Shown piece by piece: positions 8,311 to 18,417 of a stretch of DNA of 64,000 nt. The stretch comes from Mycobacterium uberis (GTDB lineage: Bacteria > Actinomycetota > Actinomycetes > Mycobacteriales > Mycobacteriaceae): the NCBI RefSeq assembly GCF_003408705.1, contig NZ_QAYL01000002.1, positions 124,001 to 188,000 on the forward strand. The letters run 5' to 3'. Below the pieces are notes generated by a model. It saw nothing but the letters and a program-made list of their open reading frames with translations. It was not told the DNA's origin and made no database searches. Position 1 is the stretch's first letter. Each line of letters opens with the position of its first letter. A program made the translations under genes and the position numbers.

Positions 8311-9059
8311 GTCAAACCAAACTCAGCAGGCGGGTATCGAATTCGCGCGGACAGGGTGCTGTGCGAGGTTTCACACTGAGGTTAGCGATTGGCGGGATTT
8401 CGGAAAACTCGCCGGGAAATCGTGCAGGATACCGATGCATCAGTGACAACCAGCTGCTGGCCGGACCTCTATCACCCTGAATTTCGCAGATCCGCTGGCG
8501 CTAGAGGCGTCAATCCGCATATTGATCGATCAATAGAATTTATAATAATCAGCCATGCTAAGCGCTCCCAGTCCACACCACTGTCACACAAACAACACCA
8601 TACACATTGCGGAGCATCGAGCTACGGGTCGTTGACAATGCGACGGCCTTAACCCAACCCTAATTCCGGACGTCGATTCCGAGACGGTTCACGGCACTAT
8701 CGACGGTAGACACCGCGATAAGAAATCGCAGCCCGCCCCACGGGCAAGGCCATCAGCTCCGCACCAGACGGCTATAGCGGCTCCTGCTCGTGCCAAACCG
8801 AAAAACCCCACCACATAGCGGGAAACCACAAACCACAGCCGCCATGATGTACGAGCCGAAGATGTCTTAGCCTTCGTTAAACGACCACACCAAACCTCAA
8901 CGACTTTACCCTAACGTCAACCGTTCTACGTAACACTGCGTAATGCATTTATACCAACAAATCATGGCAAGCGCCAGTACGACCAGGCAATGGGCGCGCC
9001 TGCGAACTCGATTGCATTGCAGTAGGCTCCAGCCGACCATTAACCAGGAGCAATAGCCA
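8311..9059. other. Non-coding stretch, no recognisable gene
   Basis: About 750 bases with stops in all frames. Nothing resembling Rv3225c or Rv3226c, which would follow in M. tuberculosis, could be read. This is the left edge of a synteny break. The last 20 bases hold the Shine-Dalgarno of the following fusion gene. Confidence 0.5.
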
Positions 9060-10838
9060 ATGACTACGTTTAGAGAACGACGCACCATGTTCGACGCTGC
9101 CGTGGCCAGCTACCAGTCCGGGGACAAAGCCAGCGCTGGGGCCGCTTTCGCGCGTCTCACCGTTGAGAACCCCGACATGTCCGACAGCTGGCTAGGGCGT
9201 CTGGCCTGTGGCGACCATGATCTCGACACATTGGCCGGGGCCCACCAGCACTCGGAAGCGTTATACTCCGAAACCCGCCGCGTCGGGCTCAAAGACGGTG
9301 ACTTGTACGCCGAGATCGCTGCGCCAATGTATCTGACGTTGACAACGTGGTCGCGTGCCACAATCGGGCTTGCATACGCCAGCGGACTGATTACCGCAGG
9401 CCGCTACGAGGAAGCATCAGTAGCTCTCGATGACCCGGTTGTCACCGAAGACGATGACGCTGCTCTAGCCCGTCAGTTCGTCATGGCGACGCTGTTCCAC
9501 CAGACTCGCTCTTGGTCTAACGTTTTGAAGGTGGCGGAGGTCCCGCCGCCGAGCAGCGACACCAATAACCCCAATGAGCTCATCGACGCTGTGGCGGCAC
9601 TAGCTTCAACCGCCGCATCGAATTTGGGCCAGTTTCAGTTCGCGTTGGAACTTACCGAACAAGTCTCGACCACCAACCCACAAGTGGCCGCTGACGTGGC
9701 GCTTACCAGGGCGTGGTGCCTGCGAGAACTGGGCGACGATGACGCTGCCAGGGCCGCACTCACCGCCGCGCCCGTCAGCGATGTCCTGACGACACACAAC
9801 ACAACCGAGCCGGCTAGCCGTCCACAACCGACCACGTTTCGGCATCCCTACGACGACGGACGCGACCTCCTGGTGGCTCGCCGACGTCCGGCAGCCGGTG
9901 GCGGTTGGCGCAAGTTAGTAACTAAAGCGACCTTGGGGCGAGTCAATCCGGAACCAAGCGCCAAGGCCGAGCAGACCAATGAGTTGAATCGCCGTATCTG
10001 CGCCCCACTGGCCGATGTCCACAAGGTAGCGTTCGTCTCCGCCAAGGGCGGCGTGGGTAAAACCACGATCACGGTGGCGCTGGGCAATGCCATGGCCCGG
10101 TTGCGCGGCGATCGGGTGATTGCCGTGGATGTTGATGCCGATCTGGGGGATCTCTCGGCACGATTCAGTGAGCGCGGTGGACCGCAAACCAACATCGAAC
10201 ATTTCGTGTCAACACGGAACACCAAACGCTACGCGGATGTGCGTGTACACACCATCATGAACAATGATCGGCTAGAAATGCTTGGTGCCCAGAATGATCC
10301 GCGGTCAACATACCGACTTGGTCCTGATGATTACGAAACCGCGATGAAGATCCTGGACAATCACTGCAACGTGATATTGCTTGACTGCGGAACGCCGGTC
10401 AATGGGCCACTGTTCAGCAAGATCGTCAGCAGTGTCACTGGCATGGTTGTAGTGGCATCCGACGACGTGCGCGGTGTCGAAGGGGCGTTGGCCACCCTGG
10501 ATTGGCTGGATGCACATGGGCATGCCAGGTTGCTGCAGCACACGGTGGTAGTTCTCAACGCAATTCGGAAAACCAAGCCCTTTGTGGATTTCGGAATCGT
10601 CGAAAATCAATTTAGGAAGCGGATTCCGGATTTTTATCGGATACCCTATGACCCGCATCTGGCCACCGGTTTGGCTGTGGAGTACACTTCCCTCAAGCGA
10701 AGGACACGGAATGCGCTGATGGAGCTAGTTGGGGGTGTGGCACAATACTATCCAGTCATTCGGGCACACCCACGCGATGAGGACGGTTTAGGAACCTGGA
10801 TCGAAACGATACGTCAAGTGGAGATGACGGCTCGTTGA
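9060..10838 (+). CDS. EccA-type N-terminal domain fused to a ParA/EspI-type ATPase
   Basis: 592 residues. Residues 1-230 resemble the N-terminal TPR-like helical domain of ESX chaperone EccA: FDAAVASYQSGD, then DSWLGRLACGDHDLDTL, APMYLTLTTWSRATIGLAYA, and paired-helix repeats to about 230. There is no EccA AAA+ domain. A basic, Arg-rich linker (about 255-305) leads to a MinD/ParA-fold ATPase with deviant Walker A KGGVGKT (329-335), DVDADLGD (357-364) and Walker B ILLDCG (Asp442). The ATPase resembles ESX-1 protein EspI. An aggag sequence about 11 bases upstream supports the ATG. No ESX structural gene is nearby and the DNA on both sides has decayed, yet this frame is intact. A role in type VII secretion or cargo positioning is inference only. 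Confidence 0.85.
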   Translation: MTTFRERRTMFDAAVASYQSGDKASAGAAFARLTVENPDMSDSWLGRLACGDHDLDTLAGAHQHSEALYSETRRVGLKDGDLYAEIAAPMYLTLTTWSRATIGLAYASGLITAGRYEEASVALDDPVVTEDDDAALARQFVMATLFHQTRSWSNVLKVAEVPPPSSDTNNPNELIDAVAALASTAASNLGQFQFALELTEQVSTTNPQVAADVALTRAWCLRELGDDDAARAALTAAPVSDVLTTHNTTEPASRPQPTTFRHPYDDGRDLLVARRRPAAGGGWRKLVTKATLGRVNPEPSAKAEQTNELNRRICAPLADVHKVAFVSAKGGVGKTTITVALGNAMARLRGDRVIAVDVDADLGDLSARFSERGGPQTNIEHFVSTRNTKRYADVRVHTIMNNDRLEMLGAQNDPRSTYRLGPDDYETAMKILDNHCNVILLDCGTPVNGPLFSKIVSSVTGMVVVASDDVRGVEGALATLDWLDAHGHARLLQHTVVVLNAIRKTKPFVDFGIVENQFRKRIPDFYRIPYDPHLATGLAVEYTSLKRRTRNALMELVGGVAQYYPVIRAHPRDEDGLGTWIETIRQVEMTAR

Positions 10839-10856
10839 GCTGTACGAATAACACGT

Positions 10857-10882
10857 TACCGCGGACTCGTGAGTCCGCGGTA
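10857..10882 (+). terminator. Perfect hairpin after the fusion gene
   Basis: Twelve-base arms taccgcggactc (10857-10868) and gagtccgcggta (10871-10882) form a perfect palindrome with a 2-base centre, starting 19 bases after the TGA of the fusion gene. It is GC-rich without a T tail. Position and strength suggest a terminator. A palindromic binding site is the alternative. Confidence 0.65.
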
Positions 10883-11542
10883 GCGGGCGCAATTAGCAAG
10901 ATTGCAACTACTGTGGCATGCTCTACAGCATTGACGCCCAGCGAGCCAGCGCTGCAGACATGTGCCACGCTGCCTCAGTCGACCGCGAGCCTTAACGGTA
11001 GTGATGAACACATCATGATGCCGATCACGATCAGGCAGCAACCGGCGACCAGGATCAAAACCGCCATCGACTTGAGCGAAGGAAATGATCTTAACTCCGC
11101 CGTCGATTAACAATGATCAAGCTGGAGAAAACTTGCTAACCGCGTGCGGGCAATATGGTCGCCAGATAGCGTCGCGGTAAGGGCGGTCATCCCGCGGAAC
11201 AGCCAATCCATGCTAATCCACAGAGCCAACAGTATGATCGACTCAAGTTTGCTGTGAAAGCAAAAATTCCAACACTAGCGATACAATGCCGCCGAGGAAT
11301 GCTAACACTCTCACTGTGACGCCGGTGTGCATACCGAAAGTGACAAACACTTAGCCAATTCAGGATACCACCAAATAGATGCCAAACAGAACGCCCACCA
11401 TCACCAGTGTCTTACCTGAACAGAACAGCACTGCGACACCCGTTACCACGGTCAGGATACCAATAAGAAGTAGCACTTGCCACGCGTTAAGAGCAAACTG
11501 GTGCAATAAACCTTCGAAAACGATTTTTTCGATGGTTGTCAT
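10883..11542 (-). pseudogene. Decayed HdeD-family (DUF308) membrane protein
   Basis: On the minus strand the frame from 11542 reads MTTIEKIVFEGL, then WQVLLLIGILTVVTGVAVLF and LVMVGVLFGIYLVVS before a stop. The protein continues past stops as FVTFGMHTGVTVRVLAFLGG near 11330-11290, and later as SMAVLILVAGCCLIVIGIM near 11075. Alternating short hydrophobic helices with Gly-rich turns are typical of HdeD-like proteins. Several stops and frame changes rule out a full product. Confidence 0.65.
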
Positions 11543-11689
11543 TCCAAATATTATTAGCTAAAGCCGATGCAGGAGAAATGTCCGCGGATACACAATTCAG
11601 CATCGCGCGCAGTCGTCGCGAACAGAGCCCAGCTGCAACCGGTTACGGTAGGCAATCACGGGGCGCTGGCATTGAGTACCGCATTGGTG

Positions 11690-12150
11690 GTAGATGGCAG
11701 GCCAAGTCGGGCTTGCCGCGGCTGAGCGAATCTATGTCAGACGCATGCTCGAACGGCCATTCGTGCTCACCGGGCAGCAAGAGTTGGCCGATTTGCAACG
11801 CTCGGTGGACAACATTCGTCCGGTGTGGAGCTACACGCACGTTCCCAACAGTTAGGCCGGCGACGCGACCAAAGCAATTACCACCCAGATCAAGCGATTC
11901 ACACCCGGTTTCCGGGAATGCATTGTAGCTACACAATTCACTCAACGACGCAGCTGGCTGCCTACGCCAACTATGTTGGCGGCGATACAATGGCCGTCGC
12001 CAAGAGCATTGGCTAGCTAGTATGCGGGTCTCGAATCACACTGTCGCCGTAAGGCAGCCACCCCACCAGGACCCCGGAGCATACGGAATGTGCGGCGCCA
12101 ACACCGCCTAGGCCGCGCTTAAAGACCTGGACACGCCGAACGTGACGTAA
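11690..12150 (+). pseudogene. Decayed phytoene-dehydrogenase-type FAD oxidoreductase (C-terminal part)
   Basis: Readable fragments are RMLERPFVLTGQQELADLQ from about 11742 and VWSYTHVPN at about 11822 followed by a stop. Next come DATKAITTQIKRFTPGFRE, QLAAYANYVGGDT near 11950, and GAYGMCGANTA near 12080. These match the C-terminal half of NAD(P)/FAD oxidoreductases of the phytoene dehydrogenase group, including the HGMCG-like flavin-binding end. The N-terminal Rossmann part was not found. Frameshifts and stops are numerous. Confidence 0.65.
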
Positions 12151-12287
12151 CGCTCACACGGCGTAGGATCAGAGTAGGCCATAGTGCAATCACTTGTGTT
12201 ACCAATGGTTTCATTGGTTTCAAACGGCAGTTTTTTGTCGGTGTCTTCCGATAGTTTGGTGTTGTGAGTTGAGTTCATTGTGGTGTC

Positions 12288-12924
12288 GTGGATAGGAAGG
12301 TGATCACGGCTGCGTTGGATACGTTGGATACCACGGTACGGGGTAGCGTGGCGGCAGGTTCTTGCATGCGATTGCCGAGTGGACGCGGATCAGCCGTACC
12401 GAAGTCTCCCCAACGCATCCGTGATGCCACCGATCTTGGTGAACGGCACGTGATTCACCAGCAAACCATTACCGCCACAGTTAGCGGCCACCACAGCAGC
12501 CCAGCGTGCCGAACGACTCGGTGCCGACCAGATCTCGCGGTGATCCACCGGTTCTGCCACCAACTACCCGGCTGGATCGATGCGGCCATCCGTGAACGCG
12601 CCAAGGCTGATCCGGCCAAGCAAGACACCCAATACCGGTCCGAACACCTGGCCGGGTTAGCCGATCGTCTCGCCGACTGCCTCAACCCCGACAGGCATCT
12701 ACACCGACCATGAATCGGGCCCGCCGACGCAGACTAGCCCTAAGCAAAAAGCCGACGGCATGTCGGCGCTACACACCTAGCTGACCCCTGAGGCCCGCAC
12801 CATACTGAAGGACATGTTAGCCAAACTGGCCGCTCCCGGGATATGTAACCCCACCGATAACACCGCCAAACAAATACCCCCACCACAACCACAACTTAAG
12901 AAGTTCAGCTTCCGTGATAAGTAA
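12288..12924 (+). pseudogene. Decayed REP13E12-family (DUF222) repeat protein
   Basis: The region reads as part of a 13E12-repeat protein: RIRDATDLGERH near 12410, VIHRFCHQLPGWIDAAI at about 12541, QYRSEHLAGLADRLADCLNP to 12692. After frame changes and stops come LTPEARTILKDMLAKLAAPG at about 12781 and KKFSFRDK ending at the TAA at 12924. The C-terminal HNH part is missing. This family exists as multiple copies in M. tuberculosis and can recombine. Here it lies exactly between a synteny break and the Rv1276c-like remnant. Confidence 0.75.
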
Positions 12925-12925
12925 C

Positions 12926-13406
12926 GTGAAACACATGAAGGAAGTACACCGCCGCCTGGTGTTGGTACGACACGCGAAGTCATTGTACCCGTCGGACTTC
13001 CCAGATCAGACAGACGGCCATGACTGGCAACGAGCGCTCCACGGAGTCGGGAAAGCTGACCTGGCAAGTGACTAGCTGTGCACCAACGTGCCTGCTGTCG
13101 AAGAAGTGCTGTGCTCAACTACGAAGTAGGCCCGCAAGACATTAGCATACAGGGGTATCGGGACACTGACGTTACGCCGAGCACCTCTACGAGACCACCG
13201 CCGACACGGTGCTCGAAGAGATCAATGCAATCAGCAACAAGATTGTCACACTGCTCGTCGTCGGTCATGAACCGACGACATCCCTTGTAGCGCTCGCCCT
13301 GACCGGTGCCAGTATCAACGATGTTGCTGCTCAACCGTATCTAAAGAAAACTCCCAACGTCAATGATCATGGTACTCGACGCAGCCGGTTGCTAGCAACA
13401 CTTTGA
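12926..13406 (+). pseudogene. Decayed SixA-type histidine phosphatase (Rv1276c-like)
   Basis: The start reads RRLVLVRHAKSLYPSDFPD from about 12951, with the RHAKS catalytic motif of phosphohistidine phosphatases. A stop follows at about 13072. The second half continues in another frame as LYETTADTVLEEINAI near 13186 and LLVVGHEPTTSLVALALTG from about 13253, which carries the second catalytic His. At least one stop and one frameshift separate the two halves. It is convergent with lprC, as in M. tuberculosis. Confidence 0.82.
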
Positions 13407-13460
13407 ACGCTAGTTAGCGTGCCGAACTGATCGGCTTGCACGTGCCGCGCTGAACCCAAT

Positions 13461-14036
13461 TTAGGAGTTGGTAGCCAACGTTAACTCCATAAGCTTGATG
13501 GCCTGCCCACAGGTGTCGATACCGGGTGTCTGAGGGTTGATCCACCAGCCAACCACTCCCGCTGCGTCGCTAGCGACACCGCACGCACCATTTGAGTCAT
13601 CCGGGCGCATAACAATCGAATCCACACCCGCGATCGAACGACTCTCCACCTTGTACTTCAAAAAGTCAGCCACCTTACGCTCATTGGCAAGGCTGCCCTG
13701 TTCGAACCAAAACCGGGTGATGTCGATCAGGCCCGCCGGGTTGGCCGCCTGCCATCGGCAGATGGCACCGACAAACGTGCTCTGAATGTCAAGCGGATCA
13801 GCACCGACCGTCTTAGCCAGGATGTCAGTGGTCAGTACCTCACATTCCTTGAGTAGGTTTGGGTATTGCTGTTGGGAATCGTTGTTGCGTGGAACGCCAC
13901 CCGAACCCGCTTTGATCGCCGTACCTTCAATTGACCTCGAACAACCGGCCACGACCAGCACCGCGCTGATCAACACGACAACACCAGCAAAAACGCTTTG
14001 CCTACCCCGCACACCGAGACGCATCCGTTCCATCAT
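13461..14036 (-). CDS. lprC: Lipoprotein LprC (DUF3558-type)
   Basis: 191 residues. A short basic N-terminus, a hydrophobic stretch (about 14-29) and lipobox VAGC with Cys32 make it a secreted lipoprotein. The mature part has conserved CEVLTT and ICRW elements and a final WWINPQT...DTCGQAIKLMELTL, with paired cysteines expected to form disulfides, as in the DUF3558 lipoproteins of mycobacteria. The start overlaps the lprB stop by 4 bases (ATGA), so the pair is coupled. The molecular role is unknown. A slightly shorter start at the second Met or at Met5 is also possible. Confidence 0.88.
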   Translation of the reverse strand: MMERMRLGVRGRQSVFAGVVVLISAVLVVAGCSRSIEGTAIKAGSGGVPRNNDSQQQYPNLLKECEVLTTDILAKTVGADPLDIQSTFVGAICRWQAANPAGLIDITRFWFEQGSLANERKVADFLKYKVESRSIAGVDSIVMRPDDSNGACGVASDAAGVVGWWINPQTPGIDTCGQAIKLMELTLATNS

Positions 14037-14590
14037 TTCGAATTCGCAATCGACTGGCGAGTCAGTTCCTTAGCTATATCACACGGCGGCGGGAAAGGCT
14101 TTTGACTGAAGCTTACCGACCACTCAATGAAGTCATCTTGGAACTGGATTCCGACTTCGCAGAGTGAATCACCCAGGCTGGGCTCATTTCCCACGGCGAT
14201 GAAGCCACTGTAGCCGTTTATGCTTATATCATCAACACTCGCCCGTGACAACTCTTCGGTCTTGCGTTCACGCCCGATAGGGCTGCCGCGGTACCACGAA
14301 AATGAAAAGTGCGGGCCAAGAATACCGCCGCCGGCCAGCCATTGACAGCCCACCGAATTCCGGGCTGTGTTCATCAGTCCAGTCGCCTTCGTCAACTGCG
14401 ACACCGTCTGACCACTGATGCCGCCGCACTGCGGGAACATCGGGCCATGACGGCCCGCCGCATTCCCCGACGTTGACGATATCGTCCTCCCCGGCTTGTT
14501 GGAGCTTGAACTGGAACACCCCGCAACCGTCGGAATCACAATCATCAAGGCCGACACCACCAGGGCCAGCACCCTCATGTTACGTCGCAC
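14033..14590 (-). CDS. lprB: Lipoprotein LprB
   Basis: 185 residues, the same as Rv1274. The GTG at 14590 is chosen because agaggat lies 7 bases upstream; the ATG at 14578 is the alternative. The signal peptide MRVLALVVSALMIVIP leads to lipobox TVAGC, and the mature N-terminus is Ser-rich (SSSSSN). The mature domain (GGISGQTVSQLTKATGL, SVGCQWL, YRGSPIGRERK) belongs to the same DUF3558 group as LprC, its coupled neighbour. The two probably work together at the cell surface. It is divergent from the ABC exporter genes across about 190 bases, and in M. tuberculosis this arrangement is conserved. No direct functional evidence is visible. Confidence 0.88.
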   Translation of the reverse strand: MRRNMRVLALVVSALMIVIPTVAGCSSSSSNKPGRTISSTSGNAAGRHGPMFPQCGGISGQTVSQLTKATGLMNTARNSVGCQWLAGGGILGPHFSFSWYRGSPIGRERKTEELSRASVDDISINGYSGFIAVGNEPSLGDSLCEVGIQFQDDFIEWSVSFSQKPFPPPCDIAKELTRQSIANSK

Positions 14591-14776
14591 TGCGGCTATC
14601 CTCTTGCTGAGCCTGCTGCTGGTCCACAGGATGCACTGTAGCGTTAGCCCGACGAATCAACCACCGACACGCCATCTGATCAGGCAATTCAATCCTCTTC
14701 GCGTTGACACGCGTAAGCACGGAATCATCCGGCGGTGGCGGCGACCGGGACACGTTCCATGTGCGACAGTTACCAA

Positions 14777-16531
14777 ATGCTTCCGGCACTGCTGTACCAG
14801 TACATCCGACCGCACTTCCGACTAGTCGCGGTGCTGATGGTGCTGCAGCTGATCAGTACCCTGGCGACGCTATATCTCCCGACGGTCAACGCGGCAATCA
14901 TCGATGACGGAGTCTCCAAAAACGACACCGCAACCATCGTCCGGCTCGGTATGGTGATGCTAGCAGTCACCGGATTGCAAGCGTTGTGTTCGATCGGGGC
15001 CGTCTATTTCGGTTCCCGGATCGGAATGGCTTTTGGTCGCGACCTGCGCTCGGCGATGTTCGATCACATCACCACGTTCTCCGAGTGCGAGACCACGCGA
15101 TTTGGAGCGCCGACGTTGTTGACTCGAACCACCAACGATGTCCGACAGATCCAGTACTTGGTTCAGGTATCCGGCACCGTGCTGGTGACCGCGCCAATCA
15201 TGTGCATCGGCGGTATCATCATGGCTATCCATCAGGAGGCCGCACTGACCTGGCTGTTGCTAATCAGCGTTCCGGTCTTAGCGGTGACAAACTATTGGAT
15301 CATCTCGCACATGTTGCCACTCTTCCGTAACATGCAAAGTTTGATCGACGGCATCAATAGGGTTATGCGCGACCAGTTGTCCGGTATCAGAGTGGTCCGG
15401 GCGTTTACCCGTGAGCCCTTTGAGCGTGCCAAGTTTGAGCGGGCCAATGTCGCGCTCTCAACTACCGCGCTGCAAGCGGGTCACTGGCAAGCGCTAATGC
15501 TGCCAACTACTACGCTGACCATTAATATGTCCAGTGTAGCGCTGATCTGGTTTGGCGGGCTGCGTGTCGATAACGGCCAGACGCAGATCGGCTCGCTGAC
15601 CGCCTTCCTAGCCTACTTCACCCAGACCTTAATGGCGGTGCTGATGGCGACTATAACATTGGTGGCGCTGTCTCGCGCATCGGTGTGTGCTGAGCGAATA
15701 ACCGAGGTGCTGTCCACTCGCTCCGCCGTTGTCAATCCACCCTGCCCTCGCCTCCCGCGAGGTGGAGTCACCGGTGCCGTGCGCCTGGACGACGCGACGT
15801 TCACCTATCCGGGCGCAGATCGCCCAGTGCTACAGGGTATCTCGTTCACCGCGCTACCCGGCACCACAACGGCGGTAATGGGTAGCATCGGTTCAGGCAA
15901 GTCGACGCTGATTGCGCTGATTTGCCGACTGTACGACGTGACAGCCGGTGCGGTTCTGGTCGACGGTGTTAATGTCCGAGATTATCATACCGAGCGACTC
16001 TGGTCGTCGATCGGGCTGGTGCCCCAACGTGGCTACCTGTTTTCCGGCACCGTCGCCGATAACCTGCGCTATGGCGCGGCCCGCAATCAGGTAATCACCG
16101 ACGACCAGATGTGGGAAGCGCTACGCGTGGCCGCCGCCGATGGATTTGTCCGGGCACACGACGACGGGCTACACATGCGCGTCGCTCAGGGCGGAATCAA
16201 TTTCTCTGGTGGACAACGGCAACGGTTAGCTATTGCGCGAGCCGTCATCCGGCGTCCGACCATCTATCTGTTCGATGACGCGTTCTCCGCACTGGACATG
16301 CACACCGACTCACGGATCCGTGAGTCTTTACGCGAAATGTCCGGAAAAACCACAATTATTATTGTAACACAGCGAATTTCGACTGCAGCCCAGGCCGACC
16401 AAGTAATCGTTGTCGACGATGGGAAACTGGTGGGCTCGGGCGTCCACGAGTCGCTACTGACTGACTGCACCACCTACGCGGAGTTTGTCGACTCACAGGC
16501 GATCAGTGCCGACATCGGAGATACACAGTGA
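14777..16531 (+). CDS. ABC exporter subunit A (Rv1273c-like)
   Basis: 584 residues from the ATG at 14777 ([13 protein letters not shown]), matching the recalled 582 of Rv1273c; earlier in-frame Met codons only add an unrelated leader. The membrane domain has six helices over about 1-310. The nucleotide-binding domain follows, with Walker [10 protein letters not shown] (369-377), signature FSGGQ (476-480), Walker B LFDD and D-loop SALD. The catalytic Glu after Walker B is Asp501, so this half carries the degenerate site. The next gene overlaps by 4 bases and supplies the partner half. The substrate is unknown; such heterodimers export drugs, lipids or peptides. Confidence 0.92.
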   Translation: MLPALLYQYIRPHFRLVAVLMVLQLISTLATLYLPTVNAAIIDDGVSKNDTATIVRLGMVMLAVTGLQALCSIGAVYFGSRIGMAFGRDLRSAMFDHITTFSECETTRFGAPTLLTRTTNDVRQIQYLVQVSGTVLVTAPIMCIGGIIMAIHQEAALTWLLLISVPVLAVTNYWIISHMLPLFRNMQSLIDGINRVMRDQLSGIRVVRAFTREPFERAKFERANVALSTTALQAGHWQALMLPTTTLTINMSSVALIWFGGLRVDNGQTQIGSLTAFLAYFTQTLMAVLMATITLVALSRASVCAERITEVLSTRSAVVNPPCPRLPRGGVTGAVRLDDATFTYPGADRPVLQGISFTALPGTTTAVMGSIGSGKSTLIALICRLYDVTAGAVLVDGVNVRDYHTERLWSSIGLVPQRGYLFSGTVADNLRYGAARNQVITDDQMWEALRVAAADGFVRAHDDGLHMRVAQGGINFSGGQRQRLAIARAVIRRPTIYLFDDAFSALDMHTDSRIRESLREMSGKTTIIIVTQRISTAAQADQVIVVDDGKLVGSGVHESLLTDCTTYAEFVDSQAISADIGDTQ

Positions 16532-18417
16532 CCGTACCCGCTGCTCTTACCACCCGGTCCCGCGACTTCTGTGTTTCGGCTGGTTTTTTGGTGAAAAAGC
16601 TGATGTCGCAACGTCGGCTCAGCCTTGCGGTGATCACACTCGGCATCACCGGAACAACGATCGGTATCATCGTTCCATGGGTCCTCGGCCACGCCACCGA
16701 CCTGCTCTTCAATGGCGTCGTCGGACGACGGCTGCCTGCGGGAATCAGTAAAGCGCAAGCGGTCGCTGCAGCCCGGGCCCGTGGCGACAATGCCTTCGCC
16801 GACCTGCTGTCGAGGATGAACGTGGTCCCGGGTAAGGGTGTCGACTTCGTCGCGGTGGGGAGAACACTAGGGCTAGTTTCAGTTCTGCATTTCGTTTCTG
16901 CACTACTGACTTGGGCACAAGCCAGGCTGGCCAACGTTACCGTGCAACGCATTATGGTCGCGCTGCGTTCCGACGTCGAAGACAAAGTGCACCGGCTGCC
17001 GCTGTCCTATTGCGATACACAACAACGAGGTGAGCTACTGAGCCGGGTCACTAACGACATCGACAACCTTCAATCGTCATTGTCGGTGACGCTCAGCCAG
17101 CTGTTGACATCGCTTTTGAGCATGATAGCGGTGCTAGCAATGATGATGTCAATCTCGCCGTTGCTAACGCTGGTTGCCATGCTGACAATGCCGATGTCGC
17201 TGCTGGTGACACGAGCGATCGCGCGACGCTCGCAACGACTGTTCGTGGCTCAGTGGACGAGCACCGGACTTCTCAATGCCCATATCGAGGAGACCTACAG
17301 TGGATTCACGGTAGTCAAGACGTTCGGCCACCAGGCCGCGGCACGAGAACAGTTCCGTAACCTCAACAATGACGTCTGCCAAGCGAGTTTCGGTGCCCAA
17401 TTCTTCTCTGGTCTGGTATCACCGACGACGACGTTCATTGGCAACTTGGGATACGTTGTGGTCGCTGTGCTGGGTGGCCTACAGATAGCCACTGGACACA
17501 TCACGCTAGGCAACGTCCAGGCCTTCATTCAATACGTCCGGCAGTTCAATATGCCGCTGAGCCAGGTGGCGGGGATGTACAACACCCTGCAATCCGGGTT
17601 GGCCAGCGTAGAGCGGGTTTTCGACCTGCTCAACGAGCCCGAGGAACTACCGGACCCGGTGCTGACACTGCCGCCATCCAACGACCGAGGATCGCGCACC
17701 AGTGGTCGCGTGGAATTTCAGCATGTGAGCTTCGCGTACCGCGCGGGCACGCCGGTGATCGATGATCTATCGATGGTGGCCGAACCGGGCAGCACGGTAG
17801 CAATTGTCGGGCCGACCGGAGCGGGTAAAACTACCCTGGTGAATCTGCTCATGCGTTTCTACGACGTAGATTCCGGACGAATCCTGATCGACGGAGTCGA
17901 TATCACCACGATGAGCCGACATGCGCTGCGCGGACGAATCGGCATGGTACTACAAGACACCTGGCTATTCGACGGGACAATCGCTGAAAACATTGCCTAT
18001 GGACGGCAGCAGGCCAGCGATGACGAAGTGATGGAAGCTGCCAAAGCAGCCTACGTCGACCGGTTTGTCCACACACTGCCAGCCGGTTACCAGACCCGGG
18101 TCAGCGACAACGGTAGCAACATCAGCGCAGGCGAGAAGCAACTCATCACCATCGCACGCGCATTTCTGGCCCGGCCGCAGCTATTGATCCTGGACGAAGC
18201 AACCAGCTTGGTCGATACTCGCACCGAGGCCCTCATTGCACACGCCACCCGCGAGCTTCGCCAGGACAGAACGAGTTTCATCATCGCGCATCGTCTTTCA
18301 ACGATCCGCGACGCTGACCGCATTTTGCTCGTAGCGGCAGGCAAGCTCGTTGAGCAAGCCAGTCACGCCGAGCTGCTGGCTCAGCATGGGGCATATTACC
18401 GAATGACTCAAGCCTGA
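16528..18417 (+). CDS. ABC exporter subunit B (Rv1272c-like)
   Basis: 629 residues, start GTG at 16528 overlapping the upstream stop (GTGA). An N-terminal membrane domain (about 30-360) includes a longer extracytoplasmic loop near 70-110 before helix 2. The ATPase has Walker [10 protein letters not shown] (428-436), a non-canonical signature ISAGE (532-536) in place of LSGGQ, and Walker B LILDEATS with catalytic Glu557. The canonical Walker B here and canonical signature in the partner complete one active ATP site. The second site pairs the partner's Asp501 with this ISAGE and is probably inactive. This is the TM287/288-like asymmetry. No gene follows for about 1.8 kb, so the unit ends here. 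Confidence 0.92.
   Translation: MTVPAALTTRSRDFCVSAGFLVKKLMSQRRLSLAVITLGITGTTIGIIVPWVLGHATDLLFNGVVGRRLPAGISKAQAVAAARARGDNAFADLLSRMNVVPGKGVDFVAVGRTLGLVSVLHFVSALLTWAQARLANVTVQRIMVALRSDVEDKVHRLPLSYCDTQQRGELLSRVTNDIDNLQSSLSVTLSQLLTSLLSMIAVLAMMMSISPLLTLVAMLTMPMSLLVTRAIARRSQRLFVAQWTSTGLLNAHIEETYSGFTVVKTFGHQAAAREQFRNLNNDVCQASFGAQFFSGLVSPTTTFIGNLGYVVVAVLGGLQIATGHITLGNVQAFIQYVRQFNMPLSQVAGMYNTLQSGLASVERVFDLLNEPEELPDPVLTLPPSNDRGSRTSGRVEFQHVSFAYRAGTPVIDDLSMVAEPGSTVAIVGPTGAGKTTLVNLLMRFYDVDSGRILIDGVDITTMSRHALRGRIGMVLQDTWLFDGTIAENIAYGRQQASDDEVMEAAKAAYVDRFVHTLPAGYQTRVSDNGSNISAGEKQLITIARAFLARPQLLILDEATSLVDTRTEALIAHATRELRQDRTSFIIAHRLSTIRDADRILLVAAGKLVEQASHAELLAQHGAYYRMTQA

Noticed and set aside
12288-12713. 141-codon frame as an intact gene
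   Set aside because: Its similarity to 13E12 proteins starts and stops mid-domain and continues in other frames, so it is a piece of a broken repeat gene.
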